A DNA stretch of 23,247 bases. Source: UBA11889 sp002313255. GTDB lineage: Bacteria; Pseudomonadota; Gammaproteobacteria; Pseudomonadales; Azotimanducaceae. The notes under the pieces were generated by a model, which saw nothing but the letters and a program-made list of their open reading frames with translations, was not told the DNA's origin and made no database searches. The stretch spans positions 1-23,247 of the forward strand of contig CAJWQX010000046.1 in the NCBI GenBank assembly GCA_913045265.1, written 5' to 3'. Shown one piece after another: positions 23,081-23,247 of this stretch. Every line of letters starts with the position of its first letter. Position 1 is the stretch's first letter. The position numbers and the translations under genes are program-made.

Positions 23081-23151
23081 TGGTCGGGGTGGCGAGATTC
23101 GAATTCATGCCCCCGCTCCCAAAGCGGGTGCGATCACTGCGCCACATCCTG
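23081..23151 (-). tRNA. tRNA-Pro(TGG)-like sequence, degenerate (probable pseudo-tRNA)
   Basis: The anticodon arm is intact (CCCGC-TTTGGGA-GCGGG, anticodon TGG), the T loop is TTCGAAT, and the 3' end is CACCCCG-A-CCA. The 5' acceptor strand reads CAGGATG where CGGGGTG is expected, giving two A-C mismatches. The T stem has two more, and the D loop is about four bases short and lacks the G-G pair. The encoded CCA and the following terminator suggest descent from a real gene, but folding looks impaired. Confidence 0.6.
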
Positions 23152-23247
23152 ACCGGCAAATTATTCATTCGTGCGGTATTGACTAGTTCGGTCTCCCGAA
23201 GGAGGGGGACGGGACAAGGGTAGTGGCGTTGTTGTGCTCCGGGCGTG
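23152..23247. other. Right edge, unassigned
   Basis: I see no supportable feature in the last 96 bases. Confidence 0.3.

Noticed and set aside
1..23247. CRISPR array or prophage
   Set aside because: No regularly spaced repeats, cas genes or phage structural genes were seen anywhere in the window.

Overview
The window reads as a bacterial chromosome segment, and Chloroflexota of the SAR202 / Dehalococcoidia type is my best guess. That placement is an inference. It rests on the gene mix (dipeptide-type ABC importer, enolase-superfamily dehydratase, class I and class II sugar-acid aldolases, SDR) and on a very Ala-rich linker at the front of the importer's binding lipoprotein. There is no rRNA or other marker gene to confirm it.

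Layout. 1-1090: a multi-membrane-pass protein that runs off the left edge on the minus strand, and a 62-residue two-helix membrane peptide on the plus strand. 1235-4420: a scarred mobile region. It holds a truncated pair of small minus-strand ORFs (one with a helix-turn-helix-like segment), a 115-bp element with TGACCTG...CAGGTCA ends, the 3' part of a tRNA-Lys(CTT) with a hairpin terminator (an attachment-site scar), a complete beta-glucuronidase gene (uidA), and a 434-bp remnant of an IS3-family element carrying the last residues of its transposase. Two 56-bp direct repeats, identical except at one base, lie on either side of uidA. 4504-5306: bidirectional terminator and an HpcH/HpaI aldolase.

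5831-14305 is one long minus-strand operon. In transcription order it encodes a binding lipoprotein, two permeases, two ATPases, an unrecognised five-helix membrane protein, and a DapA/NanA-family lyase. A strong hairpin separates the lipoprotein gene from the permease genes. 14988-16160 (plus, divergent) is a galactonate-dehydratase-like enolase-superfamily enzyme. 16216-18331 (minus) is an SDR and glycine C-acetyltransferase (kbl). The kbl reading frame continues upstream of its only standard start codon. 18577-20559 (minus) is an FAD-dependent oxidoreductase with more A+T-rich sequence than most neighbours. 20873-21391 (plus) is a small lipoprotein and 21810-22580 (plus) a second HpcH/HpaI aldolase. 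23081-23151 (minus) is a degenerate tRNA-Pro-like sequence with its own terminator hairpin.

How the genes may work together (inference): glucuronides or oligosaccharides are taken up by the importer, beta-glucuronidase releases uronic acid, an enolase-superfamily dehydratase makes a 2-keto-3-deoxy sugar acid, and the DapA-family and HpcH/HpaI-family enzymes cleave it to pyruvate plus an aldehyde, which the SDR could oxidise or reduce. Substrates cannot be read from sequence alone.
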